Shown here piece by piece: positions 7,219 to 15,801 of a stretch of DNA of 56,601 nucleotides; the first letter of the stretch is position 1; every line of letters begins with the position of its first letter. The translations under genes were made by a program, and so were the position numbers. Where the stretch lies: contig JAPLOM010000004.1 of NCBI GenBank assembly GCA_026400755.1, positions 66,688 through 123,288 of the forward strand, read 5' to 3'. Below the pieces are notes generated by a model. The model searched no databases, was not told the DNA's origin, and was given only the letters and a program-made list of their open reading frames with translations. The stretch comes from Alphaproteobacteria bacterium (lineage in GTDB: Bacteria; Pseudomonadota; Alphaproteobacteria; CADEGL01).

Positions 7219-9525
7219 ATGAAGGTCTATTTCAAGGTTTCCTCGCTCCTCATCCTGCTCGCGCTATCGCTCGCGAATGTCGGTCTGTGGGCTTTCGTCA
7301 ATCGGCCCATGCAGGAGAAACCCTGGAGCGGAGTCTTCCGCGGCCTCTCCTATTCTCCCTTCCACGGCGACCAGGACCCGCAAGCCGGCGCGGTCGCGTC
7401 CTACGCCGAAATCGACGAAGACCTGCGCTTTCTTCAGGATAAGACCACCACCATTCGCACCTACAGCGCGCTGGACGGCATTGAGCAGGTTCCACGCATC
7501 GCCGCCAAATATGGCCTGCGCGTCGTGGCCGGCGCCTGGATCGACAACTACCTCGACAAGAACGAGCGCGAGGTCCAGAGCCTGATCTGGAGCGCCAACC
7601 ACAATTCCAACATTGATCGCATTCTCGTCGGTAACGAGACGTTGCTGCGCGCCGACGTGACGCCCGGGCAGATGCTCGAATATGTCCGTCGCGTCAAAGA
7701 AAAGGTGAAGCAGCCGGTCAGCACCGCCGAGCCCTGGCACGTCTGGCTCAAGAACCCGGAGCTGGCCAAGGAAGTGGACTATATCGCCGTCCACATTCTT
7801 CCTTATTGGGAAGGCCAACCGCTCGACCGCTCGATGGATTTCATCCTCGAGAAATATGACCTGCTCGTGCAAGCCTATCCCAACAAGCACATCGTCATCA
7901 CCGAGGTCGGCTGGCCCAGCGACGGGCGTATTAAAAAGGGCTCGGTGCCGTCCTTGAAGAACCAGGCGCTGTTCCTGCGCCAGTTCCTCAACCTGGCGAA
8001 CTCGCAGAAGCTCGACTATTCGCTGATGGAAGCCTTCGACCAGCCGTGGAAGCGGCATATGGAAGGCAGCGTCGGCAGCTATTGGGGCATCTACGACAAC
8101 AACCGCAATTTGAAGATCGCCATGGCCGGGCCGATCGTGAACGTGCCCCACTGGCCCTATCTGGCCGCGGCTTCGACCATCCTGGCATTGATCCCCATGG
8201 CCTGGTTCCTGGGCAGCGCGGGGCGCATGCGCGCGGGCGGCCGCATCTTCTATGCTTCCATCATCCAAGGTGTGGCCACGACGGGCGTGTGGGCCTTCCA
8301 CATCGCGACCGATCAGTACCTGACGCAAAACGAGATCGTGACCTGGTGCGCATTGGGCTTCGGCTTGGCGCTTTTGATGGCCATCTTGTTGGCCGAGGCA
8401 TTCGAGCTCGCGGAATCCTTCTGGCTGCGCCTCGCGCGACGCCCCGATCCGGTGGCGGCGGACCCCAGCACGCACATGCCCCGCGTCTCGATTCATATTC
8501 CGATCTACAACGAACCGCCAGAGCTGGTGATCGAATCCCTCGAGGCCCTCGGCCGCCTCGACTATCCCAACTACGAAGTCGTGGTGATCGACAACAACAC
8601 CAAGGACCCCGCGGTCTGGGCGCCCGTCGAGGCCTGGTGCAAGGAACGCCCCGACATCTTCCGATTCTTCCACCTGGATCATTGCCCCGGCTTCAAGGCC
8701 GGCGCCCTGAACTACACGCTGAAGCACATGGATCAGGCGGCCGAAGTCGTGGCCGTGATCGATAGCGACTACACCGTGAAGCCCGACTGGCTGAAAAGCT
8801 TCGCGCCCTATTTCAACAAGCCCGAAGTCGGCTTCGTGCAGGCGCCCCAGGATTACCGCGACTGGCGGCAGAACCTGTTCAAGGAGATGTGCTACTGGGA
8901 ATACGCCGGGTTTTTCCACATTGGCATGGTCGTGCGCAACGAGCGGAACGCGATCATCCAGCACGGCACCATGACCATGGTGCGCAAGACCGCGTTGGAA
9001 GAGGTCGGCGGCTGGGCCGAATGGTGCATCACCGAGGATGCCGAATTGGGCATCAAGCTGATGGCCCACGGTTACGACTCGCTTTACCTCAACCAGAGCT
9101 TCGGCCAGGGCGTCACGCCCGACACCTATGCGGGCTATAAGAGCCAGCGCTTCCGCTGGGCCTACGGCGCCATTCAGATCATGAAGCGCCACTGGCGCGA
9201 GTTCGTTCCCTGGGCGGGCGGCAGCCTGACTCCGGCGCAGCAGTACCATTTCGTCGCGGGCTGGCTGCCCTGGATCGGGGATGCGCTCAACACCGTCTTC
9301 ACCTTCTTCGCCCTATTCTGGACGATCGGCCTGATCGTGTGGCCCAAGGCGTTCGATTTCCCACTAACGATCTTCATTTCCGCGGCGCTGGGCCTGTTCG
9401 CCTTCAAGACCGTCAAGTCGTTCGCGCGACCCACACGGTCGGCAAAGCCGTGTGGAGCGGCATCTTCACTTCGGGCAAACCCTTCCTGCGCACGCCCAAG
9501 CTGGAAGACCAACCGGCGGTGCTGA
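7219..9525 (+). CDS. Membrane GH17-GT2 glucan glycosyltransferase, frameshifted near C-terminus
   Basis: Three parts are visible. Residues about 35-300 are a GH17-like (beta-1,3-glucanase/transferase fold) domain with probable acid and nucleophile glutamates in GNETLL (near 139) and TEVGWPS (near 229). Several membrane helices follow at about 310-395. A GT2 domain spans about 415-650 with DSD at 514-516, TED at 605-607 and QRFRW at 643-647. This architecture occurs in enzymes that make cyclic or modified beta-glucans at the inner membrane of alphaproteobacteria. The last 30-odd residues after FKTVKSFAR are out-of-frame sequence: the expected C-terminal part (THTVGKAVWSGIF onward) continues in another frame from 9426. 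The GT2 catalytic motifs are intact, but the last membrane helices are lost as read. Confidence 0.85.
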   Translation: MKVYFKVSSLLILLALSLANVGLWAFVNRPMQEKPWSGVFRGLSYSPFHGDQDPQAGAVASYAEIDEDLRFLQDKTTTIRTYSALDGIEQVPRIAAKYGLRVVAGAWIDNYLDKNEREVQSLIWSANHNSNIDRILVGNETLLRADVTPGQMLEYVRRVKEKVKQPVSTAEPWHVWLKNPELAKEVDYIAVHILPYWEGQPLDRSMDFILEKYDLLVQAYPNKHIVITEVGWPSDGRIKKGSVPSLKNQALFLRQFLNLANSQKLDYSLMEAFDQPWKRHMEGSVGSYWGIYDNNRNLKIAMAGPIVNVPHWPYLAAASTILALIPMAWFLGSAGRMRAGGRIFYASIIQGVATTGVWAFHIATDQYLTQNEIVTWCALGFGLALLMAILLAEAFELAESFWLRLARRPDPVAADPSTHMPRVSIHIPIYNEPPELVIESLEALGRLDYPNYEVVVIDNNTKDPAVWAPVEAWCKERPDIFRFFHLDHCPGFKAGALNYTLKHMDQAAEVVAVIDSDYTVKPDWLKSFAPYFNKPEVGFVQAPQDYRDWRQNLFKEMCYWEYAGFFHIGMVVRNERNAIIQHGTMTMVRKTALEEVGGWAEWCITEDAELGIKLMAHGYDSLYLNQSFGQGVTPDTYAGYKSQRFRWAYGAIQIMKRHWREFVPWAGGSLTPAQQYHFVAGWLPWIGDALNTVFTFFALFWTIGLIVWPKAFDFPLTIFISAALGLFAFKTVKSFARPTRSAKPCGAASSLRANPSCARPSWKTNRRC

Positions 9526-9830
9526 AAGGCCTTCTGATGGCGTGGGAAGAATCACTTCTCACGATCCTGCTGTGGGTCGCCGCCGTCGGCATCGTCATGG
9601 CCAACGGATCGGATTCGCCCGAGTCCTGGCTATGGGCCGCCATGCTGGTGGTGCAGTCGATTCCCTATGCCGCGTCCTTCATCACGGCGATGGTCAGCAT
9701 CGGGCCCCAGCTCTTCAAGCGGCGCCCGCCTGCTTCCGCCGCGGAACAGCCGCGCCTGCCCTCGGTCACACCGTCGCCGTCCGCGGGCGCTCTGCCGCTC
9801 AACCGCGTGACGCGCGACCGCGACTCCTAG
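9426..9830 (+). pseudogene. Out-of-frame C-terminal part of the GH17-GT2 glycosyltransferase
   Basis: This segment encodes ATHTVGKAVWSGIF, then a block ending PFLRTPKLED and two hydrophobic helices. In full-length homologues that block directly follows the GT2 and membrane region, so it belongs to the gene starting at 7219. The two frames meet around 9420-9430. From memory of the family, homologues carry some 20 extra residues between the FKTVKS-like and HT(V/I)GKAV-like segments, so the lesion is more likely a small deletion of 3n+1 bases than a single-base slip. It has no start codon or ribosome-binding site of its own near the junction. A real mutation and an assembly error cannot be told apart here. 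Confidence 0.75.
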
Positions 9831-9840
9831 GCGGACGCGC

Positions 9841-10671
9841 ATGGGTGGCGTTAGCGTCGTCATCCCCGCGTTCCAGGCACAGGCCACCATCGCCCGCGCG
9901 GCGGCCAGCGCCCTTTCCCAGGGTCCCACCGAAATCATCGTCGTTTCCGACGACGGCGCAGACTATGCGCCCGTCTTGGCCCACGCAGGCGTGCGCGATC
10001 CCCGCCTTCGTCACGCCACCACCGGGCGCAGCGGCGCCGGCCCCGCCATCGCGCGCAATCTGGGCCAGGCCACGGCCACGGGCGAGATCGTGGCGTGGCT
10101 GGACGCCGACGATCTGTTCCATCCCGGCCGCCTGGCTGCGCTCGTGCCCTTGGCGCGCGAACGGGGTGCGGCGGCCGACAATGTGCGCGTCGTCGACGAC
10201 GCGACCGGCCGTGAGCTGCAATGCCTGTTTCCACCGGGCGATGGCGTGATGGAAATGAACGCCGAGGATTTCCTCGCGACCTCGGTGCCCATGATGTTCG
10301 CCGTGCGGCGCGCGCTGGACCTGCGGTGGGACGAAGATCTGCTGCTCGGCGACGACGTGGCCTACAACCTGCGCCTGATCGACCGGCTGGGGCCCCTGCC
10401 CATCACCCTACGGCCATTTCACGACTATCGCGTGCGGCTGGGCTCGATCTGCCACGCCGACGATTCCGCGGCGAAGGCCGAGGAAGGGTATGGCGTCATG
10501 CTGCGCCGCCTGAGCGCGGACGGCTTCGGCTTCACACAGCCGGAAATCCGCGCCGCTTTCACGGCCTCACTTCAGCGCAAGATTGCGCTCAATCGCGAGT
10601 TCGACGCGGCGCACCGCGCCGGCCGCGCAACCACGTTCCAGGATTTCATTGCCACTCGGCGCGGGACGTAG
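9841..10671 (+). CDS. GT2 family glycosyltransferase
   Basis: A 276-residue soluble glycosyltransferase of the GT-A fold. The N-terminus VSVVIPAFQAQATI is the standard nucleotide-sugar-binding opening, and AWLDADDLFHPG supplies the DxD metal motif near residue 84-88. A second acidic cluster (LLLGDDVAYNLRL) fits the acceptor/base region. It starts ten bases after the end of the glucan synthase frame, so it is probably co-transcribed and may decorate or extend the same polysaccharide or a glycolipid. Sugar donor is not predictable. Its 3' end overlaps that of rlmJ on the other strand by 26 bases. Confidence 0.85.
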   Translation: MGGVSVVIPAFQAQATIARAAASALSQGPTEIIVVSDDGADYAPVLAHAGVRDPRLRHATTGRSGAGPAIARNLGQATATGEIVAWLDADDLFHPGRLAALVPLARERGAAADNVRVVDDATGRELQCLFPPGDGVMEMNAEDFLATSVPMMFAVRRALDLRWDEDLLLGDDVAYNLRLIDRLGPLPITLRPFHDYRVRLGSICHADDSAAKAEEGYGVMLRRLSADGFGFTQPEIRAAFTASLQRKIALNREFDAAHRAGRATTFQDFIATRRGT

Positions 10672-11512
10672 CGCCCTCTTCCGACACCAGCCATTCGATC
10701 CGGCGTGACGCCCCGGCGGACCGGCCGAGCGCCTTGACCAGGAAATCGAGAATCTCTGTGGCCTCGCCCTCAAAGGTCCAAGGCGGATTCACCAGGATTA
10801 CGCCACAGCCGACCAAACGGTTGGGCTGCTCAGCCTCGAGGCGCAACTCCACCGCCATGGTGCGCGGAAGCGCCAATGCCGCGACCTCGGCGTGGAAAGC
10901 GGCCACGGCGTCGCGGTTCTTGATCGGATACCAAAGCATATAGATGCCGGTCGCCCAACGCCGATGCGCCTCCTTGAGCCCACGCGCAAGACGCGCGAAT
11001 TCATCGGTCGCCTCGAACGGTGGATCGACCAGGACGAGCCCGCGGCGCTCGGCCGGCGGCAACAGAGACTTGAGCGCGTTGTACCCGTCCATGGTCTGGA
11101 TCTTCACGGAGGGATCGCCCGCGAATTCGTCGGCCAGAAGCCGCGCATCCTCGGGGTGCATCTCGACCGCCGCGAGGCGATCTTGATCCCGCAGGAAGGT
11201 ACGGATCAGGCGCGGCGAGCCGGGGTACCAGCGCAAGCCCTCCTCGCCGTTGAGACCGCGCACGGCGGAAAGGTACGGCGCCAATGCGGTCGGGGCGCCG
11301 GGGCGCGTCAGAACGCGCGCGATCCCGTCGCGCCATTCGCCCGTGCGCAGCGAGCGTTCGTCCGACAGATCGTAGAGACCGAGCCCGGCATGGCTGTCGA
11401 GCACGAAGAACGGCTTGTCCTTCGTTTTCAGGCGCTGAAGTAAAACGGACAGCAGCGCGTGCTTGAAGACATCCGCGAAGTTGCCAGCATGGAAGACGTG
11501 ACGATAGTTCAT
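10646..11512 (-). CDS. rlmJ: 23S rRNA (adenine(2030)-N6)-methyltransferase RlmJ
   Basis: A 288-residue Rossmann-fold methyltransferase that makes m6A2030 in 23S rRNA. The N-terminus MNYRHVFHAGNFADVFKHA is highly characteristic of the RlmJ family, SAM-binding residues lie in LDSHAGLGLYDL (38-49), and the catalytic DPPF motif is at 163-166, matching the DPPY position of the E. coli enzyme. I placed the start at the ATG at 11512 because the family begins exactly there; the upstream in-frame extension runs through a terminator hairpin. It follows aqpZ on the same strand but is separated from it by that terminator. Confidence 0.95.
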   Translation of the reverse strand: MNYRHVFHAGNFADVFKHALLSVLLQRLKTKDKPFFVLDSHAGLGLYDLSDERSLRTGEWRDGIARVLTRPGAPTALAPYLSAVRGLNGEEGLRWYPGSPRLIRTFLRDQDRLAAVEMHPEDARLLADEFAGDPSVKIQTMDGYNALKSLLPPAERRGLVLVDPPFEATDEFARLARGLKEAHRRWATGIYMLWYPIKNRDAVAAFHAEVAALALPRTMAVELRLEAEQPNRLVGCGVILVNPPWTFEGEATEILDFLVKALGRSAGASRRIEWLVSEEGATSRAEWQ

Positions 11513-11542
11513 GAAAACCCAGGCGGTTGCGACGCGCGAGTA

Positions 11543-11578
11543 TAGGCAAAAAGAAAGGGGCCCCGGAGGGCCCCTTTC
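11543..11578 (-). terminator. Rho-independent terminator of aqpZ
   Basis: An 11-bp perfect stem (11553-11563 with 11568-11578) closes a four-base loop; reading the minus strand, the stem is followed by TTTCTTTTTG. It starts 23 bases past the aqpZ stop codon and lies just upstream of the rlmJ start, so it should end aqpZ transcription and insulate rlmJ. Confidence 0.88.
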
Positions 11579-11600
11579 CGACTTTCGGCTTAGGTGGCGG

Positions 11601-12299
11601 CTATTTTCCGTTACCGAACAGGAAACGGTAAACCCCACCGCCCACGAGCCCGCCCACCAGCGGCACGACCCAGAACAGCCAGAGCTGCTGCAACGCCCAG
11701 CCGCCGACGAACAAAGCCGGCCCCGTGCTGCGCGCGGGGTTCACCGAGGTGTTGGTGACCGGGATGCTGACCAGGTGGATGAGGGTCAACGCCAAGCCAA
11801 TGGCCAGGCCCGCGAAGCCCGCCGGCGCGCGCTTGTCGGTCGCACCCAGGATGATGATCAGGAAGCCGAAGGTCATCACCAGTTCGGATACGATCGCCGA
11901 GGACATGACGTACTTGCCCGGCGAGTGGTCGCCGTAGCCATTGGCGGCGAAACCGTTCTGAACATCGAAACCGGGCGCACCGCTGGCGATCACATAGATC
12001 ACGGCCGCTGCGGCGATGGCGCCAATCACCTGGGCGACGAAGTACGGGATGACGTCCTTGGCATCGAACCGCCCGCCGGCCCACAGGCCGATCGTGACCG
12101 CCGGATTGAAGTGACCGCCGGAAACCGGGCCCAGCGCATAGACCATGGTGAGGACGGTCAGGCCGAAGGCCAGCGAAACGCCGGCCAGCCCGATGCCGAC
12201 TTCGGGAAAACCGCCCGCGATAACGGCGCTGCCGCAACCGCCGAGAACAAGCCAGAACGTGCCGATCAATTCGGCCGCGAAACGCTTGGACATACCCAT
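11601..12299 (-). CDS. aqpZ: Aquaporin Z
   Basis: A 232-residue six-helix inner-membrane water channel. Both NPA boxes are present (HFNPAVT with NPA at 65-67; SVNPARS with NPA at 187-189). The selectivity-filter residues of AqpZ appear as F45, H175, T184 and R190, the water-specific set rather than the glycerol-facilitator set. The AEL.GTFWLV start and [16 protein letters not shown] segment are typical of bacterial AqpZ. An AAGGGGG ribosome-binding site precedes the start. Monocistronic, with a strong terminator downstream. Confidence 0.96.
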   Translation of the reverse strand: MGMSKRFAAELIGTFWLVLGGCGSAVIAGGFPEVGIGLAGVSLAFGLTVLTMVYALGPVSGGHFNPAVTIGLWAGGRFDAKDVIPYFVAQVIGAIAAAAVIYVIASGAPGFDVQNGFAANGYGDHSPGKYVMSSAIVSELVMTFGFLIIILGATDKRAPAGFAGLAIGLALTLIHLVSIPVTNTSVNPARSTGPALFVGGWALQQLWLFWVVPLVGGLVGGGVYRFLFGNGK

Positions 12300-12397
12300 C
12301 TAAACCCCCTTATCCGTGGATGACGTCGTACGCGTTCCCCCGCGCACCATAATCATGCAGCGGCTTCGGAAGGTTTCAAAGCAATTCCGAGCCGCGT

Positions 12398-12425
12398 TTG
12401 CGGCGCGCGCGAGCCTTCGTATAAT
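12398..12425 (+). promoter_or_regulatory. Putative sigma-70 promoter of the TRAP binding-protein gene
   Basis: A perfect TATAAT is at 12420-12425, preceded at 16 bases by TTGCGG (12398-12403), which matches the -35 consensus only in its first three bases. It lies in the 228-base gap between aqpZ and the TRAP receptor gene and would give a leader of roughly 95 bases. The rest of that gap shows nothing else I can support. Confidence 0.5.
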
Positions 12426-12527
12426 GCCGACCGAACCGGTCGAAACTGGAAAATCCACGGCCCCAAGGCATTTTTTCGCCGACGGAGCGCCGCAACGAAT
12501 TCAGTCAGGCTTAGGGAGCCCCGCCCC

Positions 12528-13622
12528 ATGGAACGACGGAAATTCTTGAAGACGGCCAGTTTCGGCTTGGCCGCCAGCACCATCGCCGCACCTGCGATCG
12601 CGCAATCGTCCTCGAACCCCGAGATCAAATGGCGCCTGGCGGCAAGCTGGCCCAAGGGCCTCGAGGCCCTGTGGGGCGGCGTCGATCTGATCGCCAAGCG
12701 CGTGGCCGCAGCCACGGACGGCAAGTTCCAGATCACGCCTTCCGCGGCGGGCGAGATCGTTCCGGCGCTACAGGTCCTGGATGCGGTACAGAACGGCACC
12801 GTCGAATTGGGTCACACGGCCAGCTATTACTATGTCGGCAAGGACCCCACCTTCGCGTTCGACACCGTCTTGCCGTTCGGCCTGAACGCGCGTCAGCAAA
12901 ACGCGTGGATGTATCACGGCGGCGGCATCGACCTGATGCGCGAGTTTTTTGCCGGCTACGGCATCCACCAGATCCCGGCCGGCAACACCGGCGCCCAGAT
13001 GGCCGGCTGGTTCCGCAAGGAGATCAAGACGGTCAAGGACCTGAACGGCCTCAAGTTCCGCATGGGCGGCATCGCCGGCCAGATCATGACGAAGCTGGGC
13101 GTGGTGCCGCAGCAGATCGCCGCGCCAGATATCTATCCCGCATTGGAGAAGGGCACGATCGACGCCGCCGAATGGGTCGGCCCGTATGACGACGAGCGTC
13201 TCGGCCTACAGAAGGTGGCCAAGTACTACTACTATCCCGGCTGGGCCGAAGGCAGCGCCCAGTTGTCGCTATACGTAAACCAGAAACAGTGGGACACCCT
13301 GCCCGCCAACTATAAAGCGGTGCTAGAAGCGGCCTGCGGCGATGCGAACGTGTGGATGCTGGCCAAATACGATGCGCAGAATCCGGCGGCGTTGAAACGT
13401 CTGATCGCCAACGGCGCCCAGCTTCGGGCGTTCAACAAGGACATCCTGAACGCGCTCTATAAGGCGGCCAACGAGCTGTATGACGAGATCGGCGCCAAGA
13501 ACGACAAGTTCAAGAAGATCTACGACCAGTGGAGCGCGTTCCGCGACGAGGAGTTCCTCTGGTTCCGCTACGCGGAAAATTCCTACGACAACTTCGCCTT
13601 CACGGCGGGCGCGAAGAAGTAG
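12528..13622 (+). CDS. DctP-type TRAP transporter solute-binding protein
   Basis: A 364-residue periplasmic receptor. The N-terminus MERRKFLKTASFG is a twin-arginine export signal with a likely AIAQ cleavage region near residue 25. The mature protein has the layout of the TakP/monocarboxylate-binding branch of DctP receptors: WRLAASWPKGL, the ligand-carboxylate arginine region GLKFRMGG and the segment TIDAAEWVGPYDD. Members of this branch bind 2-oxo acids or lactate-like monocarboxylates, often with a cation. It is transcribed toward its probable partners dctM and dctQ, which lie on the opposite strand, so the three are convergent rather than in one operon. Confidence 0.92.
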   Translation: MERRKFLKTASFGLAASTIAAPAIAQSSSNPEIKWRLAASWPKGLEALWGGVDLIAKRVAAATDGKFQITPSAAGEIVPALQVLDAVQNGTVELGHTASYYYVGKDPTFAFDTVLPFGLNARQQNAWMYHGGGIDLMREFFAGYGIHQIPAGNTGAQMAGWFRKEIKTVKDLNGLKFRMGGIAGQIMTKLGVVPQQIAAPDIYPALEKGTIDAAEWVGPYDDERLGLQKVAKYYYYPGWAEGSAQLSLYVNQKQWDTLPANYKAVLEAACGDANVWMLAKYDAQNPAALKRLIANGAQLRAFNKDILNALYKAANELYDEIGAKNDKFKKIYDQWSAFRDEEFLWFRYAENSYDNFAFTAGAKK

Positions 13623-13644
13623 GGTTCACCGCCAGAAACGACGG

Positions 13645-13674
13645 AAAGCCCCGCACTTGCGAGGCTTTTTCTTT
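13645..13674 (+). terminator. Terminator of the TRAP binding-protein gene
   Basis: A 10-bp stem with one mismatch (13645-13654 with 13659-13668), a four-base loop and a following T-rich run (tttttcttt) begin 22 bases past the stop codon. It also sits at the 3' end of the convergent dctM gene, where the reverse complement begins with AAAG and could help terminate that transcript too. Confidence 0.8.
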
Positions 13675-13679
13675 GGCGC

Positions 13680-15107
13680 CTATGGGTTGGCCTTGGGCTG
13701 CGGCGGCTCTTCCGTATCGGGCGGCGGCGGCGGCGCGTCCGATTCCGGCAGTTGCATCTCGATGGCCGCCGGGTCGGCAGGCGCATCCTTGGGCACGAAA
13801 TCCAGCACGAGCCCCGGCCAAGCGATCAGGATCGCCACCAGGATGAGCTGAAGGCCGACCCAGGGCAGTGCACCCCAATAGATGTCCGAGCTTTTCACCT
13901 GCGGCGGCGCGATGCCGCGCAGATAGAACAGCGCAAAGCCGAAGGGCGGATGCATGAACGAGGTCTGCATGTTCGCGCCCAGAAGGACGCCGAACCAGAT
14001 CAGATCGATGCCCAGCTTCTGCGCCACGGGCCCAAGAAGCGGGATGATGATGAACGCGATCTCGAAGAAATCGAGGAAGAAGGCCAGGACGAAGACCAGG
14101 ATGTTGACGAAGATGAGGAAGCCGACCGCGCCGCCCGGCAGGCTGGTCAGCAAACCTTCGATCCAGCGGTCGCCGTCGAGCCCACGGAAAACCAGCATGA
14201 AAACGGTGGAGCCGATCAGAATGAAGATCACCATGGCGGTGATCCGCATGGTCGACGACATGCCCTGGTAAAGAAGCGGCCACGTCAGGCGGCGCTGCAT
14301 CGCGGCCAAGCCCATGGCGCCCACCGCCCCCATGGCACCGCCCTCGGTCGGCGTCGCCAGGCCCATGAGGATGGTGCCAAGGACGAGGAAGATCAGCGCG
14401 AGCGACGGTAGGATGCCCTTTGCGCAACGCCACGCCAGCGCGCCGACGCTTTCGGTGATCGCTTCACGCGGCAGGGCCGGCATATGCTTCGGCCGAAGGA
14501 TGCTCAGCACGAAGATGTAAATGCAGAACAACAAGATCTGCATCAGGCTGGGACCGATGGCGCCGGCATACATGTCACCGACCGAGCGGCCCAGCTGGTC
14601 GGCCAGAACGATCAGAACCAAGGCCGGAGGAATGAGCTGGGTGATCGTGCCCGACGCCGCGATCACGCCAGTTGCCAGACGCATGTTGTAGCCGTGGCGC
14701 ATCATGGCGGGCAGCGAGATCAGCCCCATGGCGATGACCGAGGCCGCGACCGTGCCGGTCACAGCACCCAGCACCGCGCCGACCAGGATGACGGCATAGG
14801 CCAGGCCGCCGCGAATGGGACCGAACAGCTTGCCCAGCCCTTCGAGCAGGTCCTCGGCCAGGCCGCAGCGCTCTAGGATCGCGCCCATGAAGGTGAAGAA
14901 GGGGATCGAGAGCAGCAGGTCGTTGGCCATGATGCCGTAGACGCGCTCGGGCAAGGCCTGCAACAGCGCCGCTGGAAACAGGCCCATTTCGATGCCGATG
15001 ACGCCGAAGAACAGCCCGAGCCCGGCCAGCGAGAAGGCCACGGGATAACCGATCAGCATGAAGAGGATCAGCCCGCCGAACATCAGCGGGCCCATGATGC
15101 CGGCCAT
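13680..15107 (-). CDS. dctM: TRAP transporter large permease, DctM family
   Basis: A 475-residue polytopic inner-membrane protein, the 12-helix ion-coupled transport subunit of a TRAP system. The family landmarks LLSIPFFTFMGAILE, AASGTITQLIPPALVLIV and LLGANMQTSFMHPPFGFALFYLRG are all present; the last is typical of the monocarboxylate/2-oxo acid TRAP group, which agrees with the neighbouring receptor. The C-terminal 30 or so residues are a proline- and acid-rich tail (SDAPPPPPDTEEPPQ) of unknown role. The ATG directly abuts the dctQ stop codon, so the two are translationally coupled. Confidence 0.94.
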   Translation of the reverse strand: MAGIMGPLMFGGLILFMLIGYPVAFSLAGLGLFFGVIGIEMGLFPAALLQALPERVYGIMANDLLLSIPFFTFMGAILERCGLAEDLLEGLGKLFGPIRGGLAYAVILVGAVLGAVTGTVAASVIAMGLISLPAMMRHGYNMRLATGVIAASGTITQLIPPALVLIVLADQLGRSVGDMYAGAIGPSLMQILLFCIYIFVLSILRPKHMPALPREAITESVGALAWRCAKGILPSLALIFLVLGTILMGLATPTEGGAMGAVGAMGLAAMQRRLTWPLLYQGMSSTMRITAMVIFILIGSTVFMLVFRGLDGDRWIEGLLTSLPGGAVGFLIFVNILVFVLAFFLDFFEIAFIIIPLLGPVAQKLGIDLIWFGVLLGANMQTSFMHPPFGFALFYLRGIAPPQVKSSDIYWGALPWVGLQLILVAILIAWPGLVLDFVPKDAPADPAAIEMQLPESDAPPPPPDTEEPPQPKANP

Positions 15108-15647
15108 CTACTGGACCGCCTTCTGGTACTTGTAGGTGATCTCGTACTGGCCGCGCAGCGCCGCGATGCGCTTGATCACCTCCGAGATGCCCTGAAGCAG
15201 AAGCAACAGGAAGCCGACCGGCAGCATGAGCTTGATCGGCCAGCGCAAGAGCCCGCCCGCGTTGCCCGAGACTTCACCGATGGCATAGGACTGCGCGAAG
15301 ACCGGCCATGACAGGTAGCCGATCAAGGCCGCCATGGGGATTAGGAAGAACAACCCGCCGAGAAGGTCGACCCAAAGCTTGCGGCGCGGCGAGAGGCCGC
15401 CATACAGCACGTCCACGCGCACATGCTCGTTCACCAGCAGCGTGTAGGGCGCGCCCAACAAGACCAACGCGCCGAACATGTACCACTGGATCTCGAGCCA
15501 GGCGTTCGAACTGAGATCGAAGAAATAGCGCGTCAGCGCGTTGCCCGCGCTGACGACGCAGGACAGAAGTACGAGCCAGTTGGCGATCAGCGCGACCTTG
15601 GAATTGATCGCGTCGATGAAGCGGCTGAAGCGCAGAAAGGCCTGCAC
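15108..15647 (-). CDS. dctQ: TRAP transporter small permease, DctQ family
   Basis: A four-helix inner-membrane subunit of about 179 residues from a GTG start at 15647, chosen because a GAGGGGA ribosome-binding site precedes it; the frame is open 17 codons farther, where no such site is seen. Hydrophobic spans are visible at KVALIANWLVLLSCVVSAG, MFGALVLLGAPYTLL, LLGGLFFLIPMAALIG and LMLPVGFLLLLLQGI. The pattern NEHVRVDVLY after the second helix is the DctQ hallmark. It partners DctM in the same operon and the receptor encoded on the opposite strand. Confidence 0.92.
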   Translation of the reverse strand: MQAFLRFSRFIDAINSKVALIANWLVLLSCVVSAGNALTRYFFDLSSNAWLEIQWYMFGALVLLGAPYTLLVNEHVRVDVLYGGLSPRRKLWVDLLGGLFFLIPMAALIGYLSWPVFAQSYAIGEVSGNAGGLLRWPIKLMLPVGFLLLLLQGISEVIKRIAALRGQYEITYKYQKAVQ

Positions 15648-15734
15648 GAACCGGTCCCCTCGGTTACCCCCAACGCTTCTATCACAGAGGCGTCCCACGC
15701 CGAAGCCGGGGCGTCTCGCGTTATGGGAATTTTA

Positions 15735-15776
15735 ACGGGACCAAACGCAAGAAGGGCGCCCTCGCGGACGCCCTTC
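15735..15776 (-). terminator. Probable terminator of the luciferase-like gene
   Basis: A stem of 8 bp extended by 2 more after one mismatch (15751-15761 with 15766-15776) surrounds a four-base loop, 26 bases beyond the stop of the minus-strand monooxygenase gene. The tail on that strand, TTGCGTTTGG, is only moderately T-rich, so efficiency is uncertain. Confidence 0.6.
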
Positions 15777-15801
15777 CCGTGTTCGAATCCGGAGTCCGGC
15801 C

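Noticed and set aside
7264-9249. A 661-codon minus-strand frame opposite the glycosyltransferase
   Set aside because: Shadow frame of the GH17-GT2 gene with no recognisable domain or ribosome-binding site.
9339-9425. Independent start for a small membrane protein in the frame resuming after the glycosyltransferase
   Set aside because: The ATG at 9339 lies inside the in-frame coding part of the large enzyme; its first 29 codons are shadow sequence before family-like residues begin.
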